A DNA stretch of 64,000 nt from DATCMH01 sp036563505 (GTDB lineage Bacteria > Pseudomonadota > Alphaproteobacteria > Rhizobiales > Beijerinckiaceae): assembly GCA_036563505.1 (NCBI GenBank), contig DATCMH010000018.1, forward strand, positions 1-64,000. Reading direction: 5' to 3'. Below the pieces are notes generated by a model, which was given only the letters and a program-made list of their open reading frames with translations, had not been told where the DNA came from and searched no databases. This document shows positions 8,699 through 17,248 of this stretch, in pieces. Position 1 is the first letter of the stretch. Each line of letters starts with the position of its first letter. The position numbers and the translations under genes were made by a program.

Positions 8699-9172
8699 AT
8701 GAGCGACGCCGCCAACCCCAACCGCGTCGAGCCGAGCTTCGTCCCGCCCGCCGGCGGGACGGCGACGGCGCGCACCTCCGAGCAGCTGCGCGCGGCGGTG
8801 GAGGGCGCGGTGGCCGGACCCGTCGCGACCTCCGTCCCCGACGCGCCTCGGGCGATCGAAGGCCAGCTCGACCAGCTCTCGCGCATCGAGGAGAAGGCGG
8901 CGCGCCTCGAGGAGAAGCAGTCCCGCAGCGAGGCGCAGATGTTGCGCCTCGGCGACCGGGTCGAGGCGGCGACCTCACGCATGAACGAGGCGGCCCGCCA
9001 GGCCGACCTCGCGGCGCTGCGCACCGAGGTGCGTGAGCTTTCGGGCCGGGTGCGGCGCCTGCCGGGCTTCGTCACCCTCGTGCTCTGGTCGATCCTCACC
9101 GCGCTTCTGTCCGCCGCGGCGGTGGCGGCGGTGATGAGATACGGCATTCCCGGCTTCCTGCCCCCGCGCTGA
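8699..9172 (+). CDS. Coiled-coil protein with one C-terminal membrane anchor
   Basis: A 157-residue protein of unknown function. Residues from about 55 to 120 form a strongly heptad-like coiled coil rich in Leu, Glu and Arg (IEEKAARLEEKQSRSEAQML). A single hydrophobic helix (VTLVLWSILTALLSAAAVAAV) lies near the C-terminus, so the coiled coil probably stays in the cytoplasm while the tail anchors it in the membrane. The start ATG follows AGGAG. It is inserted between gap and pgk and ends only 11 bases before pgk, which implies co-expression with glycolytic enzymes. Confidence 0.75.
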   Translation: MSDAANPNRVEPSFVPPAGGTATARTSEQLRAAVEGAVAGPVATSVPDAPRAIEGQLDQLSRIEEKAARLEEKQSRSEAQMLRLGDRVEAATSRMNEAARQADLAALRTEVRELSGRVRRLPGFVTLVLWSILTALLSAAAVAAVMRYGIPGFLPPR

Positions 9173-9183
9173 GAGCCCCGATC

Positions 9184-10377
9184 ATGACCTCGTTCCGCAC
9201 CCTCGACGACGCCGACGTGAAGGGGAAGCGCGTCCTCGTGCGCGTCGACCTCAACGTGCCGATGGAGAACGGGCGCGTCACCGACGCCACCCGCATCGAG
9301 CGCGTTCTGCCCACCCTCCGCGAGATCGCCGACAAGGGCGGCAAGACCGTTCTGTTGGCGCATTTCGGGCGGCCCAAGGGCGGGCCGGACACCAAGAACT
9401 CGCTCCGGCCCGTGGCGGAAGCGCTCCAGACCCAGCTCGGGCGCCCCGTGGCCTTCGCGACCGATTGCGTCGGCGAAGCGGCGGCCGCCGTCGTAAACGC
9501 CCTGCCCGAGGGCGGCGTCGCGCTTCTGGAGAACACCCGCTTTCATGCCGGCGAGGAGGCGAACGATCCCGCCTTCGTCGCCGAGCTCGCGAAACTCGGC
9601 GACCTCTACGTCAACGACGCCTTCTCGGCGGCGCACCGGGCCCATGCCTCGACGGAGGGGCTGGCCCGGGCGCTGCCGGCCTTCGCCGGCCGCTCGATGC
9701 AGGCCGAGCTCGACGCCCTGACCAAGGGCTTGGAGGCGCCCGCGCGCCCGGTCGTGGCGGTGGTCGGCGGCGCCAAGGTCTCGACCAAGATCGACCTTCT
9801 GGAAAACCTCGTCGCCAAGGTCGACGCCCTCGTCATCGGCGGCGGCATGGCCAACACCTTCCTCCACGCGTCGGGCCTCGGCATCGGCAAGTCGCTCGCC
9901 GAAAAGGACCTCGCCGCGACCGCTTTGCGCATCGTCGAGAAGGCCCGCAACGCCGGCTGCGCCATCATCCTGCCGGTGGACGCCGTCGTGGCGGAAGAGT
10001 TCAAGGCGGGCGCGCCGCATCACCAATACGGCATCGACGGCATTCCGGACTCAGGCATGATCCTCGACGTCGGCTCGCAATCCGTGGAGCGGATCAACGC
10101 CGCCATCAACGACGCGGCGACGCTCGTCTGGAACGGCCCGCTCGGCGCCTTCGAGCTCGCGCCCTTCGACCAGGGCACGGTGGCTGCTGCCCGCCACGCG
10201 GCGGAGCGCACGAAGGCGGGCAAGCTCGTCTCGGTCGCCGGCGGCGGCGACACGGTGGCGGCGCTCAACCACGCGGGCGTGGCGGACAGCTTCACCTATA
10301 TCTCGACCGCCGGCGGCGCCTTCCTCGAATGGCTCGAAGGCAAGCCCCTGCCAGGGGTCGACGCCTTGCGGCGCTAG
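9184..10377 (+). CDS. pgk: Phosphoglycerate kinase
   Basis: A 397-residue cytoplasmic kinase that transfers phosphate between 1,3-bisphosphoglycerate and ADP. The N-terminal VLVRVDLNVPMENGRV motif and LLAHFGRPKGG form the phosphoglycerate site; VVGGAKVSTKI and the C-terminal SVAGGGDTVAAL form the nucleotide site. The length is standard. The ATG is 11 bases after the preceding coiled-coil gene. Confidence 0.96.
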   Translation: MTSFRTLDDADVKGKRVLVRVDLNVPMENGRVTDATRIERVLPTLREIADKGGKTVLLAHFGRPKGGPDTKNSLRPVAEALQTQLGRPVAFATDCVGEAAAAVVNALPEGGVALLENTRFHAGEEANDPAFVAELAKLGDLYVNDAFSAAHRAHASTEGLARALPAFAGRSMQAELDALTKGLEAPARPVVAVVGGAKVSTKIDLLENLVAKVDALVIGGGMANTFLHASGLGIGKSLAEKDLAATALRIVEKARNAGCAIILPVDAVVAEEFKAGAPHHQYGIDGIPDSGMILDVGSQSVERINAAINDAATLVWNGPLGAFELAPFDQGTVAAARHAAERTKAGKLVSVAGGGDTVAALNHAGVADSFTYISTAGGAFLEWLEGKPLPGVDALRR

Positions 10378-10455
10378 GGCCTGGCCGTCGACAAAGCGAT
10401 GGCAATCCCCCATTTTCGGGAGAGACGAACGGCCGTGCCGGCAGGAGCGTGACCC

Positions 10456-10713
10456 GTGGCGAGCAACGTCGAGAACGCGACGCTTGAGATCCTGAAGAGC
10501 ATCCAGACGGGCGTCACCGACATGAAGCGAGACCTCTCCGAGCTGAAGGCCGACATGAACGCCCGCTTCGGCTCGATCGACGAGCAGCTGCGCAAGCAGC
10601 GGCGCAACGGGGCCGGCATGCTCGTGATGATGCAGGCCACGGCCGGCGCTTTCGACGAACCCGTCAAGGACATCGAGAAGCGGGTCCAGGCGCTCGAAAG
10701 CCGGGCGATCTGA
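10456..10713 (+). CDS. Small coiled-coil protein
   Basis: An 85-residue protein starting with GTG (ASNVENATLEILKSIQTG). Almost the whole protein is predicted helical with heptad spacing; DMKRDLSELKADMNARF and DIEKRVQALESR are typical coiled-coil segments. There is no transmembrane helix. I know no function for it. It lies between pgk and fba on the same strand, and is the second small coiled-coil protein within this glycolytic cluster. Confidence 0.65.
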   Translation: MASNVENATLEILKSIQTGVTDMKRDLSELKADMNARFGSIDEQLRKQRRNGAGMLVMMQATAGAFDEPVKDIEKRVQALESRAI

Positions 10714-10759
10714 CCTCACTCCGACCCAATCAACAAGACCCCAGGGAGACTCTCACACC

Positions 10760-11848
10760 ATGGCCCGCATCACCCTTCGCCAGCTGCTCGACCATGCCGC
10801 CGAGCACTCCTATGGCGTGCCCGCCTTCAACATCAACAACATGGAACAGGCGCTCGCCATCATGGAGGCGGCCAACAGCGTGGACGCGCCCGTCATCATC
10901 CAGGCGTCCCGCGGCGCCCGGTCCTACGCCAACGACGTCATGCTCAAGCACATGATGGACGCGGTGACGGAGATCTATCCGCACATCCCGGTCTGCGTGC
11001 ACCTCGACCACGGCAACGAGCCCGCCACCTGCATGACGGCGATCCAGGCCGGCTTCACCTCCGTCATGATGGACGGATCGCTGAAAGCGGACGGGAAGAC
11101 GCCGGGCGACTGGGACTACAATGTCGGCGTGACGAAGAAGGTCGTCGAGATGGCGCATCTGGGCGGCATCTCGGTGGAGGGCGAGCTCGGGGTGCTGGGG
11201 TCGCTCGAGAGCGGCACGGGCGAGGCCGAGGACGGCCACGGCGCCGAAGGCCAGCTCTCCCACGATCAGCTCCTGACGAACCCGGACGAGGCGGTGCGCT
11301 TCGTCGCCGAGACCAAGGTCGACGCGCTCGCCATCGCCATGGGCACGAGCCACGGCGCCTACAAGTTCTCGCGCAAGCCCGACGGCGCCATCCTCGCCAT
11401 GCACGTCATCGAGGAGATCCACGCGAAGCTCCCGAACATGCACCTCGTCATGCACGGCTCCTCCTCCGTGCCCCAGGAGCTCCAGGACATCATCAACCAG
11501 TACGGCGGCCAGATGAAGCCGACCTGGGGCGTGCCCGTGGAGGAGATCCAGCGCGGCATCAAGCACGGCGTGCGCAAGATCAACATCGACACCGACAACC
11601 GGATGGCCATGACCGGCCAGATCCGCAAGGTGCTCTCGGAGCACCCGGGCGAGTTCGATCCGCGCAAGTATCTCAAGCCTGCCATGGAGGCCATGGCGAA
11701 GCTCTGCAAGCAGCGCCTGCAGGAGTTCAACACCGCCGGTCAGGCCTCCAAGATCAAGCGCGTCCACACGCTGGCCGAGATGGCCAAGCGCTACACGAAG
11801 GGCGAGCTCGATCCCACCTTCAGCGTCGCCCAGAAGGCGGCGGAGTAA
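10760..11848 (+). CDS. fba: Class II fructose-bisphosphate aldolase
   Basis: A 362-residue zinc-dependent aldolase that cleaves or forms fructose 1,6-bisphosphate (and sedoheptulose bisphosphate in some relatives). Visible are the N-terminal YGVPAFNINNMEQ, the metal and catalytic segment VCVHLDHGN, GGISVEGELGVLGS, and the phosphate-binding KINIDTDNRMA. The length and the HGVRKINIDTD signature fit the CbbA/FbaA class found in proteobacteria. A strong hairpin follows 10 bases after the stop, so fba probably closes the tkt-gap-pgk-fba unit. Confidence 0.95.
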   Translation: MARITLRQLLDHAAEHSYGVPAFNINNMEQALAIMEAANSVDAPVIIQASRGARSYANDVMLKHMMDAVTEIYPHIPVCVHLDHGNEPATCMTAIQAGFTSVMMDGSLKADGKTPGDWDYNVGVTKKVVEMAHLGGISVEGELGVLGSLESGTGEAEDGHGAEGQLSHDQLLTNPDEAVRFVAETKVDALAIAMGTSHGAYKFSRKPDGAILAMHVIEEIHAKLPNMHLVMHGSSSVPQELQDIINQYGGQMKPTWGVPVEEIQRGIKHGVRKINIDTDNRMAMTGQIRKVLSEHPGEFDPRKYLKPAMEAMAKLCKQRLQEFNTAGQASKIKRVHTLAEMAKRYTKGELDPTFSVAQKAAE

Positions 11849-11857
11849 GAGGCGGTG

Positions 11858-11882
11858 CGGGCGGCCCGAAACCGGCCGCCCG
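11858..11882 (+). terminator. Hairpin after fba, possible terminator
   Basis: A perfect 9-bp GC stem (CGGGCGGCC at 11858-11866 pairing with GGCCGCCCG at 11874-11882) with a 7-base loop lies 10 bases past the fba stop. No clear T-run follows, so it may act as a transcript-stabilising hairpin or a weak terminator rather than a classical intrinsic terminator. Confidence 0.45.
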
Positions 11883-11964
11883 ATCCCTCCGATCTCTGCG
11901 GCATGAGTTCCGGGACGGGCGAGAACGGCTTGCGCGAGGCCCGCTCCGGCGGCAAGAGGGGCGC

Positions 11965-12624
11965 GTGACCACGCCGAACCTCTACCTCATCAGCCCGGTC
12001 GTCGACCAGCCGGACGCGTTCGGCCCGCTGCTGGCGGCGGCCTGCGCCGCTGTGCCTATCGCGGCTCTGCAGCTGCGCTTGGGCGCAGCCGACGAACGGA
12101 CGCTCGTCAAGAACCTCAAGACCCTCGCACCGCTGGCGCAGGAGCACGGCGCCGCGGTCGTGCTCGCTCTCGTCGGCGACCCCGCGGCCGACCTGCCCCT
12201 CATCGCCGCCCGCGGTGGAGCCGACGGGATGCACGCGAGCGGTCCCTCGGTCGACCTCCCCGACCTGCGCGGCCGCCTCAAGGAGGGCCGCATCCTCGGC
12301 GTCGGAGGCTTGCGCACCAAGGACGAGGCTATGGGCGCCGGCGAGGCCGGCGTCGATTACCTTCTCTTCGGAGAGCCTCGCGCCGATGGCTCGCTGCCTG
12401 ATTTCGAGCGCACCCTCGAGCGGGCCGCCTGGTGGGCCGAGATCTTCGAGACGCCCTGCGTCGCCTTCGCTCCGAGCCTTGAGACTGTCGCCGCGGCCGC
12501 CGGGACGGGCGCGGAGTTCTTAGGCCTCGGCGACGCGGTCTGGGATCATCCCGAAGGCCCCGCAGAGGCGCTCAGGCGGGTGCTGGAGGCGCTCGAACCC
12601 CTGTCCGCGGGAGCGAGGCCATGA
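11965..12624 (+). CDS. Thiamine phosphate synthase-like (ThiE/TenI) protein
   Basis: A 219-residue TIM-barrel protein beginning with GTG. The layout LYLISPVV, ALQLRLGAAD, GADGMHASG and GVGGLRTKDEA...AGVDYLLFGE follows ThiE, but the canonical pyrophosphate-binding residues are changed: ThiE normally reads QLREK or QLRDK where this protein reads QLRLG. It may have lost or altered thiamine phosphate synthase activity and is better called ThiE-like. Its stop overlaps the next gene (ATGA), so the two are coupled. Confidence 0.75.
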   Translation: MTTPNLYLISPVVDQPDAFGPLLAAACAAVPIAALQLRLGAADERTLVKNLKTLAPLAQEHGAAVVLALVGDPAADLPLIAARGGADGMHASGPSVDLPDLRGRLKEGRILGVGGLRTKDEAMGAGEAGVDYLLFGEPRADGSLPDFERTLERAAWWAEIFETPCVAFAPSLETVAAAAGTGAEFLGLGDAVWDHPEGPAEALRRVLEALEPLSAGARP

Positions 12625-13670
12625 GAGCGCTCTCGGCCCTCCTCGGGCTTCTGACGGGCCTTGTCGCGACTGCCGCGGCGAGCCAAGTGCCGACCCTGCC
12701 TCAGCCCGTGGACCCCTCGGCCCCGACCCTCGCCGCGCCGGGCCTGCCCGGGACGCCGGCCCTGCCGAACGCGCCGTCCCTGCCCGCGCTGCCGCCGCTG
12801 CCCGGCCCGACGGCCGCGCCCGCCACCGACGACCCGCGGGTGGATGTCGCCTACGCCGCCTACCAGGCCGGCCGCTATCTCACGGCCCTGCGCGAGGCCA
12901 CCGCGCGCCTCGAACGCGTTCCGGACGACGCCCCGGCGATGACGCTTCTGGGCGAGTTGCACAATCAGGGCCTCGGCGTGCGCCAGGATCCGGAGAAGGC
13001 GGCCGAGTGGTATCGTCTCGCCGCCAAGCTCGGCGACCGCCACGCGCTGTCCGCGCTCGGGTTGATGGCGATCGACGGCCGCGGCATGGCGCGCGACCCG
13101 GACCAGGGCCGGCGCTGGCTCGAAGCTGCCGCCGACAAGGGCGACGGCGCGGCCGCCTACAACTTGGCCCTCCTCCTGCTGACCTCGTCGGATCCCGTGG
13201 AACGCGCCCGCGCGGCCGGCCTCCTGCGCACGGCGGCGGAGGCCGAGATCGCCGACGCGCAGCACGCGCTGGGGGTCCTCTACCTGCGCGGCCAGACCAT
13301 GAGCCGCGACCCGGCCGCGGCGGCCGAGCTGTTCTTCCGCGCCACGAAGAACGGCAGCATCGCGGGCGAGGTGGAATACGCCATCCTGCTCTTCAATGGC
13401 GAGGGCGTCGCCAAAAACGAGGCCGCGGCCGCCCGCTTCTTCCGCCATGCGGCGGCGCGGGGCAACGCCATCGCCCAGAACCGCCTGGCTCGGCTCTACG
13501 CCGCCGGCCGGGGCGTCGCCCAGAACCTCGTCGAGGCCGCAGCCTGGCACCTTGCCGCCGCCGGCCAGGGCCTGCCCGACCCTTGGCTCGACCAGGCCCT
13601 CAAAGGCCTCTCGGCGGAGGACCGCGCCAGGGCCGAGCGCCTCGCGGCGGAGCGCGCGGGCGGGGTGTGA
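12621..13670 (+). CDS. Exported Sel1-repeat (TPR-like) protein
   Basis: A 349-residue protein with an N-terminal signal peptide (LLGLLTGLVATAAA) and a long Pro/Leu-rich linker to about residue 70. Five or more Sel1-like repeats follow, recognisable by patterns such as GLGVRQDPEKAAEWYRLAA, GRGMARDPDQGRRWLEAAA and GRGVAQNLVEAAAWHLAAA. Such proteins usually scaffold protein contacts in the periplasm. The start codon overlaps the stop of the ThiE-like gene by four bases. Confidence 0.85.
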   Translation: MRALSALLGLLTGLVATAAASQVPTLPQPVDPSAPTLAAPGLPGTPALPNAPSLPALPPLPGPTAAPATDDPRVDVAYAAYQAGRYLTALREATARLERVPDDAPAMTLLGELHNQGLGVRQDPEKAAEWYRLAAKLGDRHALSALGLMAIDGRGMARDPDQGRRWLEAAADKGDGAAAYNLALLLLTSSDPVERARAAGLLRTAAEAEIADAQHALGVLYLRGQTMSRDPAAAAELFFRATKNGSIAGEVEYAILLFNGEGVAKNEAAAARFFRHAAARGNAIAQNRLARLYAAGRGVAQNLVEAAAWHLAAAGQGLPDPWLDQALKGLSAEDRARAERLAAERAGGV

Positions 13671-13725
13671 GGCCGCGCGCTCGGCGGCCGAACGCGGGGC
13701 CGGTGCGTCCCGACAAGGGCGGTGC

Positions 13726-14004
13726 TTAAAGCAGGTCGGAACCGTCTTGCGGCACCGCCTCAAGGCTGCGGCTGATCCGGCTGAGCAGGCCGGCGGCGAG
13801 AGCCGACAGGGCCCGCTCCTTGCTGTCAGCCGCGATCTGCCGCTTCACGGCGGTCACGCTCTCGACGGTCTGCACCACCTCGTCCACGGTCAGGACGCCC
13901 TTGGCGATGAGCGTCAGCAGCAGGCTCTCGACGAGAACGAGCGCGGCCTCGCCCTCGGCGAGGTGCTTCGCGACCGGGTCGACGGGGTCGGAGGCCTCGA
14001 TCAT
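13726..14004 (-). CDS. Small hypothetical protein coupled to a Crp/Fnr gene
   Basis: A 92-residue, mostly helical, Leu/Val/Ala-rich soluble protein (LVESLLLTLIAKGVLTVDEVV in the middle). I do not recognise the family. Its ATG overlaps the TGA of the upstream Crp/Fnr gene (14001-14004), so it is probably translated with it and may modulate it. No membrane anchor is evident; the hydrophobic stretch is too short and interrupted by charge. Confidence 0.6.
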   Translation of the reverse strand: MIEASDPVDPVAKHLAEGEAALVLVESLLLTLIAKGVLTVDEVVQTVESVTAVKRQIAADSKERALSALAAGLLSRISRSLEAVPQDGSDLL

Positions 14005-14753
14005 GACCGTGCCTCTCCGCCGTATTCGGGGGCTTCGCGCTCGTAGGCGTCCTGCAGGGCCGCGGCCAGCCGCTCCAGAGCGGGCACGTCCAGGAGGCGC
14101 GCGACGCCGCGGCTGATCACGACGAGTTCGCTGTCCCGCAGGCGCTTGAGGACGCGGCTCACATGCACCGTGGTGACGCCGAGAAAACCGCCGAGCTGCT
14201 CCTGCGTCATGGGCAGATCGAACTCAACCGCGCCGTGGGCCAGAACGCCCGCCCGAACGAGCCGCCCCCGGAACTCCAGGAGCATATGGGCCATGCGCTC
14301 GTCCGCGTCGCCCTGGCCGAGCGCGGTGACCCAGTTGTGGAGGCGTCGCTCCTCCTCGATCACCTGGAATATGCAGCGCGCCGCGACGTCGCCGTCGCGG
14401 TCGAAGGCCTCCTTGAGGCGGCGCTGGTCGATCTGCTCGACCACGAGATCGGTGAGCGCCACCACCGCGTCGCCGTGCGTGGTCATGAACATGCTCTTCA
14501 CGGCGAAGAGGTCGCCGGGAAGGAACACCAGGATGAATTGGCTGCGCCCGTCCGGCAGGAACCGCACCCGCCCGGCCCAACCCGAGCGCACGCGATGGAC
14601 GAAGTCGTGATCGCTTCCCTGCGGAATGACGAAGTCGCCGCGGGAGACGACCTTCCTGTGCGGAGCCATGAGGCGCGTGATGGCCTCCTCGCCCCGGCGC
14701 AGGGAGTCGGCGATCTCGGGGCGACGCAGGGGGAAGTTGTCGGGGTCGGACAT
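14001..14753 (-). CDS. Crp/Fnr-family transcriptional regulator
   Basis: A 250-residue regulator. The N-terminal cyclic-nucleotide-like beta-barrel is visible from about residue 40 (VIPQGSDHDFVHRVRSGWAGR and ILVFLPGDLFAVKSMF); the C-terminal winged helix reads MTQEQLGGFLGVTTVHVSRV. No cysteine cluster of the Fnr type is present, so it does not look like an oxygen-sensing 4Fe-4S member. Its start overlaps the end of a receiver-domain gene, and its stop overlaps a 92-residue unknown gene, giving a tightly coupled three-gene unit. Confidence 0.88.
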   Translation of the reverse strand: MSDPDNFPLRRPEIADSLRRGEEAITRLMAPHRKVVSRGDFVIPQGSDHDFVHRVRSGWAGRVRFLPDGRSQFILVFLPGDLFAVKSMFMTTHGDAVVALTDLVVEQIDQRRLKEAFDRDGDVAARCIFQVIEEERRLHNWVTALGQGDADERMAHMLLEFRGRLVRAGVLAHGAVEFDLPMTQEQLGGFLGVTTVHVSRVLKRLRDSELVVISRGVARLLDVPALERLAAALQDAYEREAPEYGGEARS

Positions 14754-15158
14754 CAGGACGGCACCGCGGAGGGCGGCGGCAGCAGGCGCGCGATCAACCC
14801 GGCGAGGTCAGCTTGGGCCATGGGCTTGCCGAGCCAGGATACGTCGGCGACGGCCGGATCGGCGCCCCCCCGCAGCGCCGTAGCCCGAGAGCGCCGCGAA
14901 CGGCACGCCGCGACGCTTGAGCTCGCGCGCGAGGTCCAGGCACGGACCGTCCGACAGCATGTCATCGGCGAGCGCCAGGTCGGGCCCATCGCCGGATCCG
15001 GGATTGGCTCCAAGCCACCTCAAGGCCTGGCTGCACGACGCGAAGGGTCCGACCACCGCGATGCCCTTGTCGGCGAGGCTGTCTTCCAGGAGGAGGCCGA
15101 TCAGGGCTTGGTCCTCGTCGACGAGGCAGCGTGGCCGTGAGGAGATGTCGGGGGACAT
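14753..15158 (-). pseudogene. Single-domain response regulator receiver, frameshifted
   Basis: Reading from ATG at 15158 gives a receiver domain: MSPDISSRPRCLVDEDQALI with acidic residues at the start, then LALADDMLSDGP around the phospho-acceptor Asp, then FAALSGYGAAGG. The frame then fails inside a run of seven C on the plus strand (near 14864-14870). Removing one base restores GADPAVADVSWLGKPMAQAD, which contains the conserved Lys-Pro of receivers and ends at TGA 14753-14755, overlapping the start of the Crp/Fnr gene. The total span of 406 bases is one more than a multiple of three. Either a real frameshift or a homopolymer sequencing error is possible. Confidence 0.75.
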
Positions 15159-15395
15159 GGGCCTAACGCACGCGATCGCAATAACATACGATACAACAAT
15201 TGTAGCGCTAAGCTCTCTTTTCGTCCGCTCGCGACGGTGCCGCCTAGTCCTTGGGCCCGCCCTCATGTCGCCCCGCGCCTTGACCTTCGTGGTCCTGCAT
15301 GGTGTCAGGCGGCGACCAACGCGCGGCTGCGGCGTTTCCCTCCCGCCCTCGTCCGGCGCCGCCCCTCCACCATCCCCGCCAGGAAGGTCGCTCCC

Positions 15396-16190
15396 ATGAT
15401 CCGCTCGCCTCTGATGACCGTGATGACCGATGCGGTGATGAAGGCGGCCAAGGGGCTGCGGCGCGACTACGGCGAGGTCGAGAACCTGCAGGTCTCGCGC
15501 AAAGGACCGGGCGATTTCGTCACCGCCGCCGACCGGCGGGCCGAGCAGACCTTGCGCGAGGCGCTCCAGAAGGCGCGCCCCGATTACGGCCTCGTGATGG
15601 AGGAGTCCGGCATCGTCGAGGGCACGGACAAAACCCACCGCTGGCACGTCGACCCCCTCGACGGCACCACCAACTTCCTGCACGGCGTGCCCCAGTTCTG
15701 CATCTCGGTCGGGCTCGAGCGCGAGGGCCAGATCGTGGCGGGCGTCCTCTACGATCCGGCCAAGGACGAGCTCTTCGTCGCCGAGCGCGGCAAGGGCGCC
15801 TACCTCAACAACCGGCGGCTTCGCGTCGCGGCGCGGCGTGAGCTCGCCGACAGCCTCGTGATCTGCGGCGCGCCCCATCTCGGGCGCGGCAACCATCCGC
15901 GCTTCCTCAAGGAGATGGGCCACGTCATGGGCGTGTGCGGGGGGATCCGCCGCTTCGGCGCCGCGGCCCTGGATTTCGCCTACGTCGCCGCCGGCCGCGC
16001 CGACGTGTACTGGGAGCGCGACCTCCATTCCTGGGACATGGCGGCCGGCATCATCCTGGTGCGCGAGGCCGGCGGATTCGTCACCGACGCCGACGGCGGC
16101 GGCGACCCGCTCGCGACCCGCTCGGTCTGCTGCGGCAACGAGACTCTGCACCGCGAGTTGCTCGGCGTGCTCAAGCAGGCGAACCGCTGA
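15396..16190 (+). CDS. Inositol monophosphatase family protein (SuhB-like)
   Basis: A 264-residue Mg-dependent phosphatase. The metal-binding signatures are present in order: VMEESG, DPLDGTTNFLHG and WDMAAGIILV. The family includes inositol monophosphatase, SuhB, and histidinol-phosphatase-like and CysQ-like enzymes; the full-length, uninterrupted form here is closest to SuhB-type IMPases. The ATG at 15396 follows AGGAAGG, a good ribosome binding site, so I prefer it to an open extension upstream. The roughly 240 bases before it are AT-richer and contain ACAATTGT at about 15196-15203, suggesting the promoter region shared with the divergent receiver gene. Confidence 0.9.
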   Translation: MIRSPLMTVMTDAVMKAAKGLRRDYGEVENLQVSRKGPGDFVTAADRRAEQTLREALQKARPDYGLVMEESGIVEGTDKTHRWHVDPLDGTTNFLHGVPQFCISVGLEREGQIVAGVLYDPAKDELFVAERGKGAYLNNRRLRVAARRELADSLVICGAPHLGRGNHPRFLKEMGHVMGVCGGIRRFGAAALDFAYVAAGRADVYWERDLHSWDMAAGIILVREAGGFVTDADGGGDPLATRSVCCGNETLHRELLGVLKQANR

Positions 16191-16238
16191 CGAAGCCGAA
16201 CCGTTGACCGACGGTAAGGGTTGCGTCATCGGTTGGAG

Positions 16239-16255
16239 CGGCCCGGACCGGGCCG
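16239..16255 (+). terminator. GC hairpin between IMPase and MotA-like genes
   Basis: CGGCCCGG at 16239-16246 pairs with CCGGGCCG at 16248-16255 around a single base, 49 bases after the IMPase stop and about 30 before the next start. No T-run follows, so this is only a candidate terminator or attenuating hairpin. Confidence 0.3.
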
Positions 16256-16287
16256 TCGATCCCGCAGCGCGCGTGAGGACCTGAAGG

Positions 16288-17247
16288 ATGGCGGCGGCCG
16301 ACACGCAGACCCTGACGCCTCCGCGCATCTACCTCGTGCGGATGGCGGTGTTCCTGGTGCTGACGGGCTTCATCGCCTTCATCCTCTACAAGCCGATCTG
16401 GGCGGCCTTCCTCGCCAATCCGGGGCTCAATGCCCTCATCCTCGGCGTGTTGCTCATCGGCATTGTGCTGGCCCTGCGCCAGGTCGGGCGGCTCTTTCCC
16501 GAGGTGCGCTGGGTTAACGCCGTGGCGCGCGGCGACGGGGCCCCGCCGGCGGCGCGGGGGCCCGTGCTCCTGTCCCCGATGGCGGGGCTGATTAGCGGAC
16601 GGGCGCGGACCGGGCTCACCGTCGCGACGCTGCGCTCTCTCCTCGACTCGCTCTCGGCCCGCCTCGACGAGAGCCGGGAGCTGGTGCGGTATCTCGCCGG
16701 CCTCCTCGTCTTCCTCGGTTTGCTCGGCACCTTCTGGGGCCTCATCGAGACCGTGAGCTCGCTCGGCCGCGTCATTTCCTCCCTGCGCACGGGCCAGGAC
16801 GCGGGGGCGCTCTTCGACGAGCTCAAGAACGCGCTCGCCGGGCCCCTCCAGGGCATGGGCCTGTCGTTCTCCGCCTCGCTCTTCGGCCTCGCCGGGTCCC
16901 TCATCCTCGGCTTCCTCGACCTCCAGGCGGGCCAGGCCCAGAACCGCTTCTACACCGAGCTCGAGGACTGGCTGGCCCGTTCGGCGGTGCCCGAGGCTCC
17001 CTCGGCCCCGGGCGTCTCGCCGGGCCTCGCCCAGGCGCTGGAAAAACTGACCTCGGCGCTGGGCGAAGGCACGGGCGGGCGGGCCGCGACGCAGGCCATG
17101 GCCAACCTCGCCGAGGGCATCCAGGGCCTCGTGCAGCACATGCGCTCCGAGCAGCAGATGATCCGCGATTGGGTCGAGGCCCAGGCCGCCCGGGAGCGGG
17201 AGCTCAAGCAGGTGCTCGAACGCCTGTCCCGCGAGCGGGTGAGCTGA
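16288..17247 (+). CDS. MotA/TolQ/ExbB-like inner-membrane protein
   Basis: A 319-residue membrane protein. Hydrophobic helices lie at about residues 12-30 and 44-64, and the MotA/TolQ/ExbB pair of helices at about 140-165 (LVFLGLLGTFWGLIETV) and 193-212 (SASLFGLAGSLILGFLDL). The C-terminal 100 residues are helical and charged. The gene ends one base before a MotB/OmpA-like gene. No other flagellar or Tol genes are nearby, so this is likely a proton-driven stator-like pair with an envelope role rather than a flagellar motor. Confidence 0.85.
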   Translation: MAAADTQTLTPPRIYLVRMAVFLVLTGFIAFILYKPIWAAFLANPGLNALILGVLLIGIVLALRQVGRLFPEVRWVNAVARGDGAPPAARGPVLLSPMAGLISGRARTGLTVATLRSLLDSLSARLDESRELVRYLAGLLVFLGLLGTFWGLIETVSSLGRVISSLRTGQDAGALFDELKNALAGPLQGMGLSFSASLFGLAGSLILGFLDLQAGQAQNRFYTELEDWLARSAVPEAPSAPGVSPGLAQALEKLTSALGEGTGGRAATQAMANLAEGIQGLVQHMRSEQQMIRDWVEAQAARERELKQVLERLSRERVS

Positions 17248-17248
17248 C

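Noticed and set aside
5599..10026. Very long minus-strand open frame opposite tkt, gap and pgk
   Set aside because: It is antisense to well-conserved enzymes, rich in Arg/Gly/His as expected of a GC-rich shadow frame, and has no recognisable domain.
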